37,971 nucleotides of DNA from a virus, in the IMG/VR virus record IMGVR_UViG_3300043427_001745, positions 1 through 37,971 of that record; one strand, given 5' to 3'. Below the pieces are notes generated by a model that saw only the letters and a list, made by a program, of their open reading frames with translations, was not told where the DNA came from and did no database searches. The translations under genes and the position numbers were made by a program. Position 1 is the stretch's first letter, and each line of letters opens with the position of its first letter. This document shows positions 36,156 through 37,971 of this stretch, one piece after another.

Positions 36156-37971
36156 TGGCCATTAAGTTCAACCCGCTGACAGGCAACTTCGACTTCACCG
36201 GCTCTGGTGGAGGCGGCGGCGGCTCGTCGTATCTGGAAGGCGAAGTCCAAAACTTCAGCGCGCTGCCGACTACAACGCCACCGGCCGTAGACGCTGCCTA
36301 TCTCGTCCGCGAAGCAGAAGGCGCATGGCTGCTTAGTCGCAAGCCCGCCGGTATCTACATTCGTGTTGCCACCAGCGGCACGCGCGCCACCGACTGGCAG
36401 TATGCCGGCGAGTTTCCTGACGTGTTCAACGATGCGAACCTCGTCATTTACAACGACACGGATTCCACAAAAAACGTCAAATTCGATGTTTCGGCAGTAG
36501 CCACCGGCACCACACGCACGATCACAGTTCCGAATCGCAATGTTGCGCTGCCAGACCAAGACCTTAACACGACAAGCAATGTCACGTTCGACGTTGTGCT
36601 CGCAACTGGTGAGTTGGTTGCGCCTGCCATAAAAGCTACCGGACAGATTCAAATCGAGGACAACAACTCCAATGTGGCATCGCTTACGGCTGGCTCGGAT
36701 ATTCTTTCAGCCAGCCGCAACTACCAGTTGCCCAATGCCAGTGGAACTCTTGCGCTGACCACAACCGCCCCAGCCGCCCACACCCACGGCAACCTAACCA
36801 ACGACGGCAAGATCGGCACCACCGCCAACCTCCCGCTCAAAACAGGCACCAACGGCGTCATCGAGGCGGGTTCATTTTCTAACGTGGCAGGGAGCTTTTG
36901 CGCTGGCGACGATGCGCGGTTGAGTGACGCGAGGACGCCAAGCAGCACTCTCGCGCACAAAGCCTCCCATGCGATTAACGGAACGGATTTTTTGGCTCCC
37001 AGTGATATTGGGGCGCAGGGCATTTTTGCTTACGAAAACTTGACGCTCACGGGCAACACCACGCTGACCGCCGCTCGGGCCAAGATTTACGATGTCTCTG
37101 CTTTTAGTGGCACTCCATACAACCTTACGCTTCCGACCACTGGCAACCAAGTTGGCGATATTGTGGCCTTGCGAATAGGATTTATTTCCCAATCCAGCAT
37201 TGTCACAATTAAGAATGACATAACAGAAGTCGGGTCGCTTGGTGAGTATGCGTTTCGCCGTTACCGTTTTGTAAATGAAACTGGGGCAGCAGACGGATGG
37301 AGATTAGATATTGTCCCGATTCACAAACAGAATTTACAAGACCCAGAAGCCGTTGATGGCATTTTGCCCGTGGGCAACCTCCCAGTCGGCACGGGCAGCA
37401 CACAAGTCGCCGCAGGCAATCACACCCACGTTCTCGCAGACGTTACAGGCGCAGCCGCCTCTGGCTCCATCACATCATCGGGCCTCACCCAAGCCACCGC
37501 CCGCATCCTCGGAAGGACAAGCAGCAGCACAGGTTCCATCGAGGAGATCCAAATCGGCTCGGGCCTTTCGCTGTCGGCGGGGCAGTTGTCGGCTACGGGC
37601 GCAGGCGTCACCGATGGCGACAAAGGCGACATCACCGTCAGCGCGTCGGGCGCGACATGGACGATTGATTCGGGCGCAGTCGGAACATCCAAGCTCGGCG
37701 GCGACATCACGACAGCAGGCAAGGCTCTGCTCGATGACGCAGACGCAGCGGCACAGCGCACGACTCTCGGCCTCGCCGCCTCGGCCACCACGGACACGAC
37801 CAACGCCAGCAACATTTCCAGCGGGACGCTTGCCCCTGCGCGAATGGGATCGGGCACACCTTCGGCCAGTAACTTTTTGCGCGGGGATGGGTCATGGCAA
37901 ACTGTCGCGGCGGGTTTGTCTGGCAGCACCTCAACAGACAACGCCATAGTCCGCGCCGATAGCACCGCGAA
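36155..37971 (+). CDS. Long tail-fibre protein, 3' end outside the window
   Basis: At least 605 residues; the frame stays open to the edge. MAIKFNPLTGNFDFTGSGGG is a common fibre start, followed by a run of glycines and EGEVQNFSALPTTTPPAVDA (a YLVRE-type attachment domain to about residue 90). Repeated collagen-like and beta-helical segments follow: TAGSDILSASRNYQLPNASG, APAAHTHGNL, VGTGSTQVAAGNHTH, ARILGRTSSSTGSIEEI, DGDKGDITVSASGATWTIDS, LGLAASATTDTTNASNISSG, LRGDGSWQTV. This is a receptor-binding fibre of the same style as the 878-1645 and 3646-4323 genes. Confidence 0.8.
   Translation, partial: MAIKFNPLTGNFDFTGSGGGGGGSSYLEGEVQNFSALPTTTPPAVDAAYLVREAEGAWLLSRKPAGIYIRVATSGTRATDWQYAGEFPDVFNDANLVIYNDTDSTKNVKFDVSAVATGTTRTITVPNRNVALPDQDLNTTSNVTFDVVLATGELVAPAIKATGQIQIEDNNSNVASLTAGSDILSASRNYQLPNASGTLALTTTAPAAHTHGNLTNDGKIGTTANLPLKTGTNGVIEAGSFSNVAGSFCAGDDARLSDARTPSSTLAHKASHAINGTDFLAPSDIGAQGIFAYENLTLTGNTTLTAARAKIYDVSAFSGTPYNLTLPTTGNQVGDIVALRIGFISQSSIVTIKNDITEVGSLGEYAFRRYRFVNETGAADGWRLDIVPIHKQNLQDPEAVDGILPVGNLPVGTGSTQVAAGNHTHVLADVTGAAASGSITSSGLTQATARILGRTSSSTGSIEEIQIGSGLSLSAGQLSATGAGVTDGDKGDITVSASGATWTIDSGAVGTSKLGGDITTAGKALLDDADAAAQRTTLGLAASATTDTTNASNISSGTLAPARMGSGTPSASNFLRGDGSWQTVAAGLSGSTSTDNAIVRADSTA

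Noticed and set aside
1-37971. CRISPR array, insertion sequence or diversity-generating retroelement
   Set aside because: No regularly spaced repeats, transposase or reverse transcriptase is visible; the iterons at 19423 are too few and lie within a coding gene.

Overview
The window looks like most of the genome of a temperate, short-tailed (podovirus-like) double-stranded DNA phage. The evidence is a large terminase, portal, scaffold, SU10-type major capsid protein, a 1377-residue virion protein of internal/ejection type, several tail-fibre genes, a phage-type replication module and a tyrosine integrase beside a truncated tRNA. I see no tape-measure, tail-tube or sheath gene. Both edges cut genes, at 1-319 and 36155-37971. 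Phage modules lie on both sides of the attachment region, so this is the excised or virion arrangement, not an integrated prophage. DNA is GC-rich and genes are packed with ATGA/TAATG/TGATG overlaps. The host cannot be fixed. A Gram-negative host is favoured by the lipoprotein and lysis genes. The integrase box-II wording (YELRKQAGS) reminds me of recombinases from the Verrucomicrobiota/Planctomycetota group, but this is a weak hint.

Layout. (1) 1-11120, plus strand: a partial membrane protein (holin candidate), a YkuD/L,D-transpeptidase-like lysis enzyme, tail-fibre-like protein, beta-propeller-like tail protein, tail-collar fibre, a protein ending in an S74 intramolecular chaperone, small virion proteins and the 1377-residue protein, closed by a hairpin cluster. 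(2) 11200-12976: a lipoprotein translationally coupled to the integrase on the minus strand, an integrase promoter with a near-absent leader, a row of short direct repeats resembling integrase arm sites, and the 5' half of a tRNA-Arg(TCT) gene ending at the anticodon loop (attP candidate). (3) 12974-17556, minus strand: about thirteen small accessory genes, mostly unrecognised, sharing two recurrent sequence signatures at gene junctions and leaders. (4) 17239-17895: divergent ribbon-helix-helix-like and excisionase-type HTH genes around a promoter/operator region, the likely lysogeny switch. (5) 17895-28143, plus strand: regulation, replication and recombination. This holds an O-like initiator carrying four iterons and an AT-rich stretch inside its own gene, DnaB helicase, an SSB-like protein, four PD-(D/E)XK-type nuclease candidates, an HExxH protein, a cytosine-methyltransferase-like protein and many small genes. 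(6) 28140-37971, plus strand: terminase, zinc-ribbon protein, a 468-bp non-coding interval dense in inverted repeats with a good promoter, then scaffold, capsid, decoration candidate, portal and tail fibre.

How it works together (inference): the HTH/RHH pair and the integrase decide lysogeny. The right early operon copies DNA from the in-gene origin with DnaB, SSB and RecB/Hjc-type nucleases. The terminase/late module builds the head, and the left block builds the tail and ejection apparatus and lyses the cell. The most unusual items are the in-gene origin, the inverted-repeat array at 30415-30676, the 5'-half-tRNA attP with an integrase lacking its usual first catalytic arginine, the integrase-coupled lipoprotein, and the repeated GTGATGGCCGCC junction element.
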